Program-made: the position numbers and the translations under genes
Assembly: GCF_027943255.1 (NCBI RefSeq)
Contig: NC_072896.1
Span: forward strand, 60,592,501-60,656,500
Origin: Anastrepha obliqua
Lineage: Eukaryota > Arthropoda > Insecta > Diptera > Tephritidae
Direction: 5' to 3'
Length of the DNA: 64,000 bases
The notes under the pieces: generated by a model
Seen by the model: only the letters and a program-made list of their open reading frames with translations
Databases searched by the model: none
Told to the model about the DNA's origin: nothing
In this document: piece after piece, positions 21,846-32,944 of the stretch
Layout of the letters: every line of letters starts with the position of its first letter
Numbering within the stretch: position 1 is the stretch's first letter

Positions 21846-21849
21846 TTCA

Positions 21850-22190
21850 AAAGTATTATGAAAATAGTCGATCTTTAAGAACAACACATCGCTCAATTGG
21901 TGGAAATCTCATCTCAATGAGTCGCCAATTCAAAGGTTGCGAGTATAAAAAAAGGACTGGCAGCCCAAAAACTGGACGCTGAAGTGGAAAGTGTTGCTGA
22001 ACAACCTTCAACATCGACATCTCGACCTTCTCAACAGTGAGGCATTCATGATTTTATTCCCATATTCATTTTTCCCATTTAATTTTTGAAAACCGTATTT
22101 TGACTAAAAATAGTGAAGCCTGAAAGAATTTAAATTTTTAACATGTTTTATTTTAAATAAACGTCTTTTGAGAGACCCTTTACTGATGAG
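21850..22190 (+). mobile_element. Remnant of a Tc1/mariner-like family also at 48735
   Basis: The phrase AAAAAAAGGACTGGCAGCCC followed by AAAAACTGGACG encodes the KKRTGSPKTGR linker that follows the first DNA-binding domain in a Tc1/mariner-like family. It then passes directly to AACAACCTTCAACATCGACA and an AT-rich 3' region ending GAGAGACCCTTTA. The catalytic domain is missing. The copy at 48735-49136 has the same organisation and a matching end, AAGGACCCTTTA. Confidence 0.6.
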
Positions 22191-22890
22191 TTAATATATC
22201 AAAAAGTGAAAGGATGTATAGGTTATTATATATAAATAAGAGGATAATGTATTATCCTCATAATATGACAAGCAATAAGTGCACATATAATATGTACTAG
22301 AGCTCTCTAGTTTGAAAGCCCATTTTCGAAGAGCCCGGGCGTATGCGCAACAACGTCTCGCACATCTTTTCCATGCTCATTATTCCAAAATTTTCCAGCT
22401 AATAAAAAAAATTTATAATTTTTGATTAGTTGCTCCAATTGTTGCAGAGCTCGAAAATTTCGAACATACATTTTATCGAGCAGTGCATCCCTCTCACCGT
22501 TTGATACTTGGTTATATAGAGCTCTAATATTTAATTCGATATCGGTGCCTTTTTTAGTATTGTGTTTTTTTCCAGTGTTTTTTTAAATCACGGCTTTTTC
22601 GGCAAACCAAACAGAGCAGGTTTTCAAATCTGTTCTTTTAAACGAGTTAAAATCTATATAAAAAGTCGCGATTAATCGAAAACCGATTATCTGGAAACGG
22701 TGCCTATGCACACTAGATTTTCATTCGTCCATCTGGTGGTCCAGTAAAAGTTAAGATAGATTTTCATGGTTAGGCAAGCATAACAAATTTCTCTTGATGC
22801 AAGGCAAGTTTCAATTGAAACCGGAATGGATCAATCGTCGCAAAAATGTTTTTATTTCGCATTGTCCAAATTAAATGTTACTAAAGTGAC
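22191..22890. other. No recognised gene
   Basis: Nothing recognised. The right edge approaches the inverted repeat-end motif at 22895. Confidence 0.4.
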
Positions 22891-22894
22891 TGAA

Positions 22895-22916
22895 TTTAGC
22901 ACTTCCTTACTTGTTT
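22895..22916 (-). repeat. Third copy of the AAACAAGTAAGGAAGTGCTAA end motif
   Basis: The complement reads AAACAAGTAAGGAAGTGCTA, identical over 19 bases to the motif at 11361, on the minus strand. The repeat body would extend leftward from here. Confidence 0.5.
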
Positions 22917-23040
22917 ATCTTTCCCTTCACTTCTGTCGTATTTTTGAGTTTAATACATGCTATTAATGTTTTAATCTGTATTATTGCCGCGACCCGATAC
23001 ATTTTTGGTGATCTCGTGTTCATCGTTATCATTTTTGTTT

Positions 23041-23161
23041 TTGCTGTTGTAACAGTATAAATATTGCTCATACATGTTTGGAGGATTTTGGTGGAGTGGC
23101 AGTCCTCAGTCGGACATAAATACGGTTCGCTCCAGTAACGTAGAACCGACTGTCGTGGGAA
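23041..23161. repeat. Probable interspersed-repeat segment
   Basis: TTGCTGTTGTAACAG, then TGGAGTGGCAGTCCTCAGTC, then CGTAGAACCGACTGTCGTGG. I recall very similar phrases many times in tephritid sequence (a GTTGTTGTAACAGCA run followed by a GGTAACGTAGAACCGACTGT block). This is recognition from memory only; the element type is unknown. Confidence 0.35.
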
Positions 23162-24056
23162 TATAACCATTATCTTCGGAGTCAATAGCATTGCCGCTAT
23201 ACGCAAGATAATAGCCAAAGTAAACGGATGAAAGTAAATTTGGGCGAAGCAAATCATCTCAAATACCGCGTGGCAATGCCCACTTTTCAAAAATCTTAAT
23301 TGTGTCGTATATCGTTTTTTTAGGATCATGATTTTTACCAAATGGGAGTATTTAGCTTCATTTGTTATTGAGATATGACACTGTTTTTTATTTGAAAATT
23401 ACCATTGAAATGTTCGAATCCCCATGACCTACTTCAAAATCAACTAAAACTAGATAAAGACGAATATGTGTATCAAATTTCATTCATATATAATTATATA
23501 AAAAATATAAACGCAGCCGTTCCACGGGAAATAATTTTGGGCCCTCTGCTATACCTACTATCGGCAAATCAATAAGTTACTGCAACATTTGCAGATGACA
23601 GTGCCAGTGCTTGCAGTCGATAACTTAATCCAAAATGCAAGGAATAAGATATATTAACCTTATTGCTGCATGGACTAAGAAATGAAGAATTAAGCTAAAC
23701 AAAAGCAAGTCAGCACCTATAGCCTTTTCCCTAATAAACGCTACGTATAAGACAATTTTCATGGATGTGTCGATAATCCCATTCGCCGGCGAGACCAAAT
23801 ATTTGGACACAAAATGTAATGTCAAACTGCGTTGGAAATCTCATACCGAGAAAAAGCGGGAAGAACTTGACTTGAAATTAAATAAGCGATATTATCTCAT
23901 TGGTAGCTTATCAATCCGTAACAAATTACTTACTTACAATCAAACACTAAGACCGGTCCGGACTTATGGTATACATTTTTGGGGACGCACGAAGCAAAAG
24001 TGCATCACCTCTATCCAACGTCTACAAATTAAAATCATCCTTACTACAGGGGCAAA

Positions 24057-24864
24057 CACTCGAAGTGTAACCAACTTCAGACCGCTCGTGCAGCTAATGT
24101 ACGGACATCAGCTTAATGACAACCCAGAGTATTGTTTACAAGCGCGTGGAAGCATTTGCCGAGAGTAAACGCGAAAAAAGAAAATCCGTAATAGATTGCA
24201 AACGAAAAAGTGTTATTGTATTATATTCGGCTGGAAAATCACAACCAGCGATTGTTCGAGGGCTCGAACACCTTAAAGTAAATAAAGTTTTTGCTTGTCG
24301 CACCATTACTCGTTACAATGATACTGGTAGCATCGCGAAACGTCATGGAAGTGGTCATCTAAAGACTCCAACATCATGTGAAATGGTCCAAAAAGGGAAG
24401 AAGTGACTTTAGCGAAATACCCGACGAAGTGCTAATCAAATGGCGAAAGAACGAAAATATCTGATCGTAGCATCCGCCGCATACTGAAAAATGATCTCAA
24501 AGTCAAGCCTTATAAGATCCAAAGGAGCATGATCTCACACCAAAGCAGCAACAAGTCAGATTTGAGAGAGCGAAGGAGTTGCTTCGGTTGGCCGAACATT
24601 GTGTTTGCTGAGGGAAAATTGTTCAAACTGAGCAATTCGTAAACTTTGGGTTGGGCCAAAATACCTGTAAGTCAAATTCGGGTAGCTTGCGATTCGTTTC
24701 TGGACCGTCTCAAGGGCATAGTCAAGGCAAAAGGTGGTCATATGGATCAAAAGTAAATTGAATCTTAATTTTGTATTATTTGCACACATTTTTTACTTTG
24801 AATTGAATAGAAATAATTTTCCAAACTAAATTTATGGCCTTTTTAATAGGTTACACTTCGAGTG
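24057..24864 (+). mobile_element. Tc1-like element, internally deleted
   Basis: Perfect 16-bp inverted repeats, CACTCGAAGTGTAACC at 24057 and the complement ending at 24864, bound an 808-bp element. The right flank is TA; the left is AA, probably a mutated TA. Inside on the plus strand are the transposase N terminus (RKSVIVLYSAGKSQPAIVRG, VFACRTITRYNDTGSIAKRH) and a second helix region (NQMAKE.., DRSIRRILKNDLKVKPYKIQ). After a deletion comes the C terminus, ACDSFLDRLKGIVKAKGGH. The catalytic DDE/D core is gone. Confidence 0.88.
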
Positions 24865-24866
24865 TA

Positions 24867-25308
24867 TACAGTAGGGCGGGTCGATTTAAAAATCGCTCAT
24901 TGCTCTGTGAAAATCGTATTCTAGGGATCAAAATAAGAAACTTTGCAGAAGGAACCATACCTCTAAAACGAATTCTGATGTCCCCAATTTCAAAATATCA
25001 TCATTTTTAGTCTTTACATGAAAAATTAGCTAAATGGCTAAGTTTTTTCTTTATTTTTATTTATTTATAATAATATCTATTTTTTCTCTTAAGAAATTTA
25101 TTTAGTCAGAACATATGTGAATACACAAATTAATTTAAGTGAGTTATAGAAAAGAAACTAAAAAGTTCGACCCAAATTGGGAGACATCAGAATTCGTTTT
25201 AGAGGTATGGTTCCTTCGGCAAAGTTTCTTATTTTGCTCCCTAGAATATGATTTTCACAGAGCAATGGGCGATTTTTTTGCTTCCCCACAAATCGACCCG
25301 GCCTAGTA
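24867..25308. mobile_element. MITE with ~130-bp inverted arms
   Basis: The left arm (from 24870, GTAGGGCGGGTCGATTT then TCATTGCTCTGTGAAAATCG) and the right arm (to 25306) are reverse complements over roughly 130 bases. They share blocks such as AAGAAACTTTGC and GGAACCATACCTCTAAAACG. The loop between is AT-rich and noncoding. Such foldback-like elements depend on a transposase supplied elsewhere. It lies immediately next to the right end of the Tc1-like element, inside the Jockey fragment. Confidence 0.85.
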
Positions 25309-25460
25309 TACAGGGTCCACATATAAGAAATAGCGACTTTCTTCGAGATCTTGGCATGCACACTGTGACTGAAGTAACGAAGCAATTTACCATAGCTTAC
25401 AATAGACCAAAAAATCATGTCGACGATGCAGCATCCGGCTTATTTCGGCGTTTAAAAATC

Positions 25461-27332
25461 ACAATGGTAGAAGATCCTATGGAGAACGAGCGATTATACT
25501 TATTCTTCAAACAAGTTAAATTGTCAAATGGGAATTGCTTATTAGTATTAGTTTATACCAGGCGTTCAAGAGCCATTTTAATGCATTCAATTATATCTAG
25601 ATATTCAGTAGTTTTTTACATACATTGGTAAATGCAGACAATTAAAATCTATTGAAATATTAATCATTTAAAAAATCACTAACGTTACTAAGTAATACCG
25701 CATATGTACCATAAATATCATTTAATCAAAACCCTGAATTCCGCAATAACATCACCACAAATAATGTTTTGTACCGGTTGGAAAAGCAAAAAGTTTTCAA
25801 GTCACACATTTTTGAAAACCTTTCATAATTCATAATAAATAACAAAAATGCCCCATCAACTAGAAAAAGTCATGCAAATTAAAATACGGTTGGATGCAGA
25901 TGTGACCACAATTTCCAGCGTTGGCTGTTGTCTGTTTCGATGTTGCTGGCGTTCTACTCAGCAGTCAACCATTCAACTTTCAGCATTCAACCATTGTGGC
26001 AACTGCTGAAATAAATATGTGCATACACACATACATATATACCTCCTGTTCATTTTCAATTGTTGTGAAAGTTTTCGCTTTTGTATTGTTGGTGCCACAT
26101 ATATTTTTCATTTAATGTAGGTATTCTGTTGCTACGATAACTTTGATTTCAACAATTCGTTTAGATTACTTATTGCGCATGTTTATGAGTGAGCATAGCC
26201 CACCGATTTGTTAATATACATACATAAATGCTTGTATGTATGTATGTAGTTCCATGTGGCCTTTTCAATTCGAACATTTTTATGATGTTAATTGCATTTT
26301 AATAACTCGCAACTGAACCCAGTCGAGCAGTGGAAATGTATGTGGAGTTATTGATTAAATTGAATAAACTGATTTACAGAATTTCAAGAATGATGACTTG
26401 ATTCTACCTGCATATATCGGGAATATGTTCTTCAGTTTATCTGTCCTAGTTTGACACATTCCCATTGGAATAAAGCATTGATCAGCAGTAATCCCACGAG
26501 GCTGAAGTTTTGCAGCAGCTAAGGGAAGTGCGAGCGAAAAGAAATCACAATCAGAGGATTTCGCACCTGCATCCTGGTTGTTATTTTTTCTTTTGGTAAC
26601 TTTTGATATTTTATTTCTGTTGGTGTGATGTTTCGAAACTTGCTTTAAGAATTGCCTGTACATATAACCTGATTTACGAGTACTTTTCATAACGCACAGC
26701 CAATCGGTTCGAGTTGTGAGTTATGCTAACGCATTGCCGTGTTCCTCAGTCCAATTCCTTCATGACTTCACTACAAACTTTCTCACGTCCAATATGTGCT
26801 GCATTGTATACTTATATTTTGTATGTGTACATTATAATGTATTGCCGTTTTTGCTACGGTCTCGGTGCTATTATTGTTTTTCGTTTTTTAATTTTTGAGC
26901 GCTTTGGCAAATAAATTTTTTGTTTTCGATTCTGCAGCTTTCCGGTGTTTTCTTGGATGTATTCGAGTCCCAAGTGTGCTTATTGCATTGCTGCCAACGC
27001 ATTTTTACGTTTTTATATTTCTGAGTGATTTGGCAGTAAATGTTGCGTAAAATGCTATGCAAGAAAAAAACTCTTCCTGGTTAGGATTTCCTCATGAGTC
27101 TAGAATTTTAATATAAACAGATTTTGTTTGAAGGATATTGGAGTCAACAGTGTAAAATCATGTGATTGCGTTTGACGCATTAAAAAATCATTGGATGCAT
27201 ATAAACATACTCGCAGATAAAATTTTTAATGTGGTTGGATATATATACATACATGTACATTCACAATATACATATATATATATATAGGGTTATATATATA
27301 CATATATGTAGGTGTATATATGTGTGTATATA
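25461..27332. other. No recognised gene
   Basis: AT-rich noncoding DNA. Contains GTAT-type simple repeats at about 26228-26247 and a TA/TATACA-rich stretch at 27240-27336. The frame at 26355-26690 (minus) is not recognisable and looks like chance. Confidence 0.45.
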
Positions 27333-27478
27333 TAATTGGCTCTTACACTCTTTTTGGGTGGATTAAGAGGATTATTTGTTATGTGTATCTTAATGTTGTT
27401 CCGCAAATGGAGAGATCTACAGTTTTAAACCAACTCCGAACGGCAGATGGTTTTCTATAAGGAGCTTTTTCATGGCAG
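27333..27478 (-). mobile_element. tRNA-headed SINE, copy 3 (3' part only)
   Basis: On the minus strand the body from CTGCCATGAAAAAGCTCC to the tail AAAGAGTGTAAGAGCCAATT is present. The tRNA head and first half are absent. The break is exactly where the TAA-repeat tail of the LINE at 27479-30195 begins, so the LINE abuts the SINE body in the same orientation. Confidence 0.78.
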
Positions 27479-27545
27479 AAATTATTATTATTATTATTAG
27501 AAGGCCATTACGAACTGCGACCAGAGCTGATCTATTGTGAAAGGC

Positions 27546-28127
27546 CTATTTTTGTAACCCTAGAGTTTTAGGCTTTTTAAAAATTTTAGCACAATTTTGG
27601 GTTTGTTGTTCCAAAGATTGCATGGAGAATACTACGATACCACCAAGGTGGTGAAGTCTTTGTCTGCCCAACGCAGGACATTCACAACGCACATGTTCTG
27701 AGCATTCTATGTCCATTTCGCAAAAGCGGCAGACATTGGTCTCAGATAGACCAATATTATTTAGATGATACCTCAGGCTGCAGTGACCTGTAAGATATCC
27801 TGTTAAAAGACGCAGATCTACTCTGTTTAGTGAGAGAAGCTTGTCAGATATTCCTTTGTTGGGACTTAGGAATAGTTTGGCTTGACGCTGACCGGCACAG
27901 ATGTGAGTACCTCTCATTTTCCTGCTATGACATTCTCTCACACATATTTCAATGGCATGTATTTCTGCCTGGAATATTGTTGGGTAAAGTCCCATCGGAA
28001 GTGATTTTTTGAATTTAGGCCCATTGATTCCTGCCGCTGTTCTACCATTTTCCAATTTGGACCCATCAATAAACCATAGCTGAGAGCCAGGTTTGAAAGT
28101 GATAGAATTAGTTCTCTGTGCGTTCAT
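27546..28127 (-). pseudogene. LINE RNase H domain and C-terminal knuckle
   Basis: The 193-codon frame contains LWFIDGSKLENGRTAAGI, the first Asp motif of RNase H, and FQAEIHAIEICVREC, the Glu motif. The later catalytic Asp region is interrupted around GQRQAKLF. It goes on with LLTGYLTGHCSLRYHLN and the knuckle CRFC..H..CEC. RNase H removes RNA from the RNA:DNA hybrid during retrotransposition. The short stretch between the Glu motif and GHC suggests a small internal deletion. Confidence 0.85.
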
Positions 28128-29160
28128 TAATTAAGAGTATAACTTGAAAGTTCCTGAAGAGTATTGGTTTGGGTGATAGTATATCATCCCTATGAAGAAT
28201 GGGACTATGTAGGAAGTCTTCTAAGATCTTTAAATACCCTTTCATATCCCCACTTTTAAGTTCAGATATACCTTTTAATCGTAATGCACTCGAGCGAGCT
28301 TCCCTTTCAAACAAGATTGGAAGCGGTGGTATGTTCAGGAGCACACCCAATGCATCCGTGGGACATATTTTCATAGCTCCTGTAATACCAACACATATCA
28401 GGTGATGCAGTTTGTTTAATTCGTTTACTGCTTTTCTTTGCTTGACCTTGGTTAATGGAAAGCCCTTTTTCCGTGGACCATTTGTTTATTATTGTAAGGG
28501 CTTGCTGCATGCGATCTGAAATGGTTTCCCCATGCCAGCCTAATACATAAACTATTAGGTCATCAGCGTAGCCCTGAGTGTGAAAACCTAGGTTGTTCAG
28601 TTTGTGGAGAAGTTCATCTATGACTAGAGTCCACAAAAGAGGAGAGAGTACGCCTCCTTGAGGGCAGCTTCTTGTGGCTTCGATAGATTTGATTGTTCCT
28701 CCTAGTTCAGTGCTGATCGTCCTAGATTTCAGCATGAATATTATCCATCTAGTAATGGGCTCAGGTACCAGGTAGGGCATTATAGATTGCCTCATAGGAA
28801 GTGTTATAAAAAGCCCCTAATATGTCAATAAATGCACATAGAGCTATCTGTTTGGACTCAATAGCCTTTTCAATAACTGTTACCAGGCTGTGTATTGCAG
28901 TCTCAGTGGATTTTCCTTGTTGATAGGCAAATTGAAGTCGATGCAGTGGGAAGTTAGCTAGATTGTTTTCCCTAATATACTGATCAACTATCTTTTCCAT
29001 TGTTTTAAGGAAAAATGAGCTTAGACTAATTGGTCTGTATGCCAATTGCAATTGTTCGGGTTTTTTCCCTACCTTTGAAATAAATACAACCTTAACCTCA
29101 GCCCATTTTGTAGGTAAATATCCTAGCAGTAAGCTTGCTTTGTATAGTCTGGTCAAATTA
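28108..29160 (-). pseudogene. LINE reverse transcriptase domain
   Basis: Three overlapping frames (28761-29156, 28307-28795, 28108-28374) together cover the RT. The fingers have VVFISKVGKKPEQLQLAYRP and QFAYQQGKSTETAIHSLV. Then come the FIDILGAFYNTS motif (usual catalytic Asp pattern D..GAF), SCPQGGVLSPLLWTLVIDEL and the active-site GYADDLIVYVLG. The thumb region follows to LPILFEREARSSALRLKG. The YADD box is intact. Two frameshifts (near 28780 and 28340) break the frame. Confidence 0.87.
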
Positions 29161-29384
29161 GGGATAATATGGTGATGTAAAAACAGGGGAATATCCCATC
29201 AGGTCCAGGAGATTTGTATGAGCTGAATGTTGATATCGCCCATTGTACCCGCTTTTCATCGAATATTGTTTGTTAGTTTTAAGTTCTCAGCATTCGCAGA
29301 TGTAGTAGTTTCTGCCGGCACAGAGATCTCGTCTAACACAAGTGATCCAATGAAGTGAATGTGCAGCAGAAGTTGACTGGTTTC

Positions 29385-30195
29385 CTATGGATTCCTTGTG
29401 TAGCTTCCATCTGGCTTTTTCAGGGTACTAATGCCGTTTGAGTGATCTTTTAGTAGGGCTTTTTGGATACGAATAGCATTCGGAAGACTACAAATCTTTT
29501 CACAGTGATTTCTCCAAGTAGCCCTTTTAGATTTCCTCAATTCTTTATTGTAGTTGGTTAGGGCTGTTGAGTAGGAGGACCAGTCCCCCGTTGCTTTAGC
29601 TCTATTCCATAAGGTTCTTGTTTCTTTACGCAGGACGGAAAGTGTAATATTCCACCAAGGCACATTTCTTTGTGGCTTTTTCACTTTTACTGGACAACTT
29701 TCGTGAAACGCAGATGTTATGTTTGAGTGTAGTTCGTTCGATTCGAACTCAACCTCAGATATAAGCTGAATATGACGCCTAGAGCAGTTAACACTTTGTT
29801 CTAAACAAAAGTGAAAGTAGTCCCAATTAGTTTTTCCGGGGTTTCTGTAAATTGTCATTTGTGGTTTGGTCGCACCTGTATCAAATCTAATATTCTGTGA
29901 TCCGTCATAGATGTTTCGTCTGACACATGCCAATTTGAGGACTTCTCCCCTGATTGCATTAATGAAAGTCGGTTCGTTGCCTCGATTTAGGATAGATATA
30001 TTATACCTAAGTCCTCTTGGACTTATGTTTGTGCTCCCCACGCTGTGTGGTGCGCATTTGCATCACAGCAGAAGATCCACCGGAGATGTTTTACTACAGA
30101 ATGGTAGTCTTGCATCAACCATTCGTCTACGGCAGCCGGCGGCAAATGGTATGTCGAAGTGTAAAACGCTGAGAACTTCCCCGGACGGAGCCCGG
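29385..30195 (-). pseudogene. LINE endonuclease C-terminal half and linker
   Basis: The minus strand from about 30190 reads WIFCCDANAHHTAWG (the D.NAHH.WG motif of AP-type LINE endonucleases). After a frame change comes the 218-codon frame with NRGNEPTFINAIRGEVLKL and SCPVKVKKPQRNVPWWN, the spacer typical before the RT. The N-terminal endonuclease motifs are missing. Homology stops near 30195 without a recognisable 5' UTR, which fits 5' truncation. Confidence 0.84.
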
Positions 30196-30214
30196 AAAAT
30201 ACTTGTCTAAAGCA

Positions 30215-30645
30215 AGATCAGCAGATCATTGATTTTTTTGTGATAGAGCCGAACTTATTGTTGCGGGAAGTTGAAGCAGTTTTAAGAAAAAGTGGTGATA
30301 ATGCATCAAATGACACCGCTCGAGGAAATTTACGTACGAAACACCTCAAATTCCGTAGGACATTGACAACGTCGCTGCTGTCATTATCACGCATTAAAAA
30401 CAGATTTGCATGGGCGAATAGTTCCATACGTAGGATGTGGTCTACGGCTGATAATCGAATCTGCTTCTCAGAAAAAAGACTTGGCCGTTTATTTGTGTTC
30501 ACCACCAATTTTAAAGCAGTTTTGATGAATACAATTTACCAGAAAGCATTACAGCCGTCAGGTGGGAAGTTTGGAACAAGCAAACTTTGAATTTTACAAG
30601 AAGACTACGATCCCAAGCATCATAGGCGAAGGTGTGTAGCGGTGT
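30215..30645 (+). pseudogene. Tc1-like transposase fragment
   Basis: The frame at 30240-30590 reads REVEAVLRKSGDNASNDTAR, KNRFAWANS and CFSEKR, a damaged FSDEK first-Asp region. It then gives FKAVLMNTIYQKAL and, past its stop, WILQEDYDPKHH, where D of the usual QQDNDPKH second motif is kept. These are landmarks of Tc1-type (DD34E) transposases. The DNA-binding N terminus and the last acidic residue are not found. Identification is by pattern only. Confidence 0.68.
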
Positions 30646-31529
30646 AAGCAAAAAGTTAAGGAAAACAAATATGAAAGTTCCAACAGTTATCAAGTTACCT
30701 ACACAATTTGCACAGAAATTAGTCTGTCTTCGGCAAAGTTGGATAATCTCTTTGATAATTATTTGTGTTTGAGTTTCCTAAAAGAAGATACCAATACTAA
30801 ACACGTAGATGTTCCAAACATTTTTATGAATAGCATAATTTTCAAGGTTACATACTACCCACTATCAAAAATGATTTCTGTCTCGAATAACAAAGTTCGT
30901 GTAAAACTTGACTATAATGAAAAACGCGATGCCACCATGCACAAATTTTGCGAGCCTCTTAGCCGTCAATGAAACGATACAACAACATGATCCTGTGGCT
31001 TGAGATTAAAAACCGGATGCTGATATTCGTTACAAAGCCTCTTGAGGTCTCCTTGAGGTATAGAAAGCGATAACAGCACCCGAACTTCCAACGTATTGGC
31101 CAGGGTTGGCAACTCACGAAACTGTTTACATATCAAAGTGCAGAAAAATCGTAACAAAAGATAAAAATGTGTTTTATTTTAAATAATCTTTAAAAAAAGA
31201 AAGTTAGGTAGAAAAATATAAATACTTCAAAAAATATTTTATAAAATATGACAGTAACAAATAAATAGGCCTTTGCGTTTCACGAATACATACGTATTAA
31301 ATACATTCGCATTCTTAGCACGCCCTCATGGGCCGCGCGGGGCAGAGTGAGGCGCCGCATACAAATGTGCTGAACAAAATTATTTTATGCGTTTAAATGA
31401 ACGGATTGGTGGTACTTCTTCCAATAGGGGTTTTTAGGAGATCACGCGTGACTACTATCCATTACATTACATAACAACAACGTTTACAAATCGTACAATA
31501 ATATTACGAAAATCGACGCTTTGTGAAAA
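30646..31529. other. Unassigned
   Basis: May include the degraded 3' part of the Tc1-like element (to about 31150), but I cannot show it. A GC-rich island lies at 31320-31360 (GGGCCGCGCGGGGCAGAGTG). No gene recognised. Confidence 0.35.
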
Positions 31530-32215
31530 TTGTTCATCGACGCTCAGGCTAAGTTATGGTGTTCAGCGAGGAGACCTATTTTTGGCTTAATCAATGAGCA
31601 ACATTTCCGTATTTTGACTGAAAAGCAACCCGAAGCTATTCATGAACAGTCATTACACACATTGAAAACAACCATTTGGTGCGGCCTGTGGACTGGCGGT
31701 ATCAACGGTCCATTCCAAAAACGAGGCGGACGCTAATGTGACAGTTAATGGCGAACGTCATCGCGCCATGATAAATAACTTTTCATTCGGCAAATTGAAG
31801 CCCATGATCTCCACAACATTTGGTTCCAACAAGACGGCACTACTTGCTATACAGCACGTGAAGCAATGGCCTCACTGCGTCGTAATTTCGGTGGGCGATT
31901 TATCTCTCGTCTCGGACCAGTGAATTGGCCACTAAGATCGTGTGATACCACATCTCTGGACTTTTATTTGTGGGGGTATGTACTAAAGTTATTCATGCGA
32001 TACCGAAGCCCTCCAGCGGGTCATTCAAAATTGGTGTTTACGAATGGTCAAATTACGATGCAGTTGCGGCCAACACGTGAAAGGGATTATCGTTAAAAAA
32101 TAAATGTCAAGAATGGTTCTACACAAAAATAATAAAGATTTTCCAACTAATTTGAATTTTCGTTGTTTTTTCAATTTAAATTCCGATACCTTTAAATTTA
32201 TTACCCTTTAAACGA
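31530..32215 (+). pseudogene. Tc1/mariner-like transposase, catalytic half
   Basis: Over three frames, the sequence shows FSEETYFWL (usual FSDEAHFWL, with the catalytic D changed to E) and INEQHFRILTEKQPEAIHEQ. Next are TTIWCGLWTGGINGPF, VTVNGERHRAMINN, NIWFQQDGTTCYTARE (second Asp) and FISRLGPVNWPLRSCDTTSL with DFYLWGYV. The FWLNGYVNKQN...WFQQDGAT...WPPRSCD pattern belongs to a group with five other relatives in this window. The N-terminal domains are missing. The 3' end may be at TTACCCTTTA (32206-32215). Confidence 0.78.
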
Positions 32216-32944
32216 ATTAAAATGAGTAACCAATTGTTTGGCAATGGTGGTTTATTACGCACAGCCAGTCCGGTAAAGAGTTGAAAGTGGTTTTTGAGGT
32301 TTCTCCACATAACCCAGTGTAGCTTTCGAACTACTAATCGCATATAATTTTACAAATACGTTTTGAGAAGGCCAGTATGTAGGCATTCACAATGTGAACT
32401 AATAATCGCAATTTATTTTACAGAAGACTTTGTTGAAGACTTGTTAAGCATTACGCCGCAAGGTTTAGTGCTGCTGTAGAAAATTTGCTGAAGACACAAG
32501 ACATGCTTGCTCGTAATCGATTAAGCTGCGAGGTGAGGCTAAACGTTACAACTCCTATTCGGGTGAGGGAACTCTAAATGTGAAAACATAAATGCATTCG
32601 ACTCCATCATAAACTAAACAACTGCGCAGGAACATATATAGGGATATGCAAACACCTTGAGAGAAGCATCCACAGAAAACTGGTGACAGTTTTGCAATCA
32701 ACAATACAAAAATGATTAATATTGTTTTATTAACCATAATTAAAAGTGCAATTAATATTAATCACTAGCTGCCGTGGCAATTATTATTACATTATTCTTA
32801 GCTTTTAGTTAAACTCACAAATATTTTTAATATTTTTCTCTGCAGGAGTTGAAGGGATGACAAAGGGAGTTTGATTATGGATGTCCAGTTTCTATTGGCT
32901 ATAGCAGAATGATGCAGAATACGTGTTAGTGTTAAGGTTCGTGA
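32216..32944. other. No recognised gene
   Basis: Noncoding; nothing recognised on either strand. Confidence 0.4.

Larger units (their letters stand above)
23514..25460 (+). pseudogene. Jockey-type LINE RT, split by two insertions
   Basis: The first part (23514-24054) runs from a degraded VPQGS..LGPLLY motif (VPREIILGPLLY here) through the intact active-site box ATFADDSA. It continues to FAGETKYLDTKCNVKLRWKS, VRTYGIHFWGRTKQK and IKIILTTGA. Coding is then broken by a Tc1-like element and a MITE. It resumes at 25311 with HIRNSDFLRDLGMHTVTEV and AASGLFRRLK, the normal C-terminal continuation in the Jockey group. Stops and frame changes occur near the start. No endonuclease or 5' part is present. 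Confidence 0.85.
27479..30195 (-). mobile_element. I/LOA-like LINE, 5'-truncated, longest in the window
   Basis: On the minus strand this shows, in order, the last part of an AP-type endonuclease, a linker, a nearly complete reverse transcriptase, RNase H, a CCHC knuckle, a short 3' UTR, and a TAA-repeat tail (ATT run on the plus strand at 27481-27498). TAA tails are typical of I-type LINEs. ORF1 and the start of the endonuclease are missing. A second copy of the 3' end is at 58630-59130, with matching UTR phrases (CACAATAGATC, GGTCGCAGT). Frameshifts separate the open frames, so it is inactive. Confidence 0.87.

Noticed and set aside
22907..23341. Minus-strand frame of 144 codons
   Set aside because: Composition looks like chance, no domain is recognisable, and it overlaps the repeat-end motif at 22895 and a probable interspersed repeat.
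26355..26690. Minus-strand frame of 111 codons
   Set aside because: No similarity I can name, no neighbouring exon-like signals; most likely chance.
27240..27340. TA-rich stretch as a possible replication origin or matrix site
   Set aside because: It is simple TATACA-type microsatellite sequence; nothing else supports a function.
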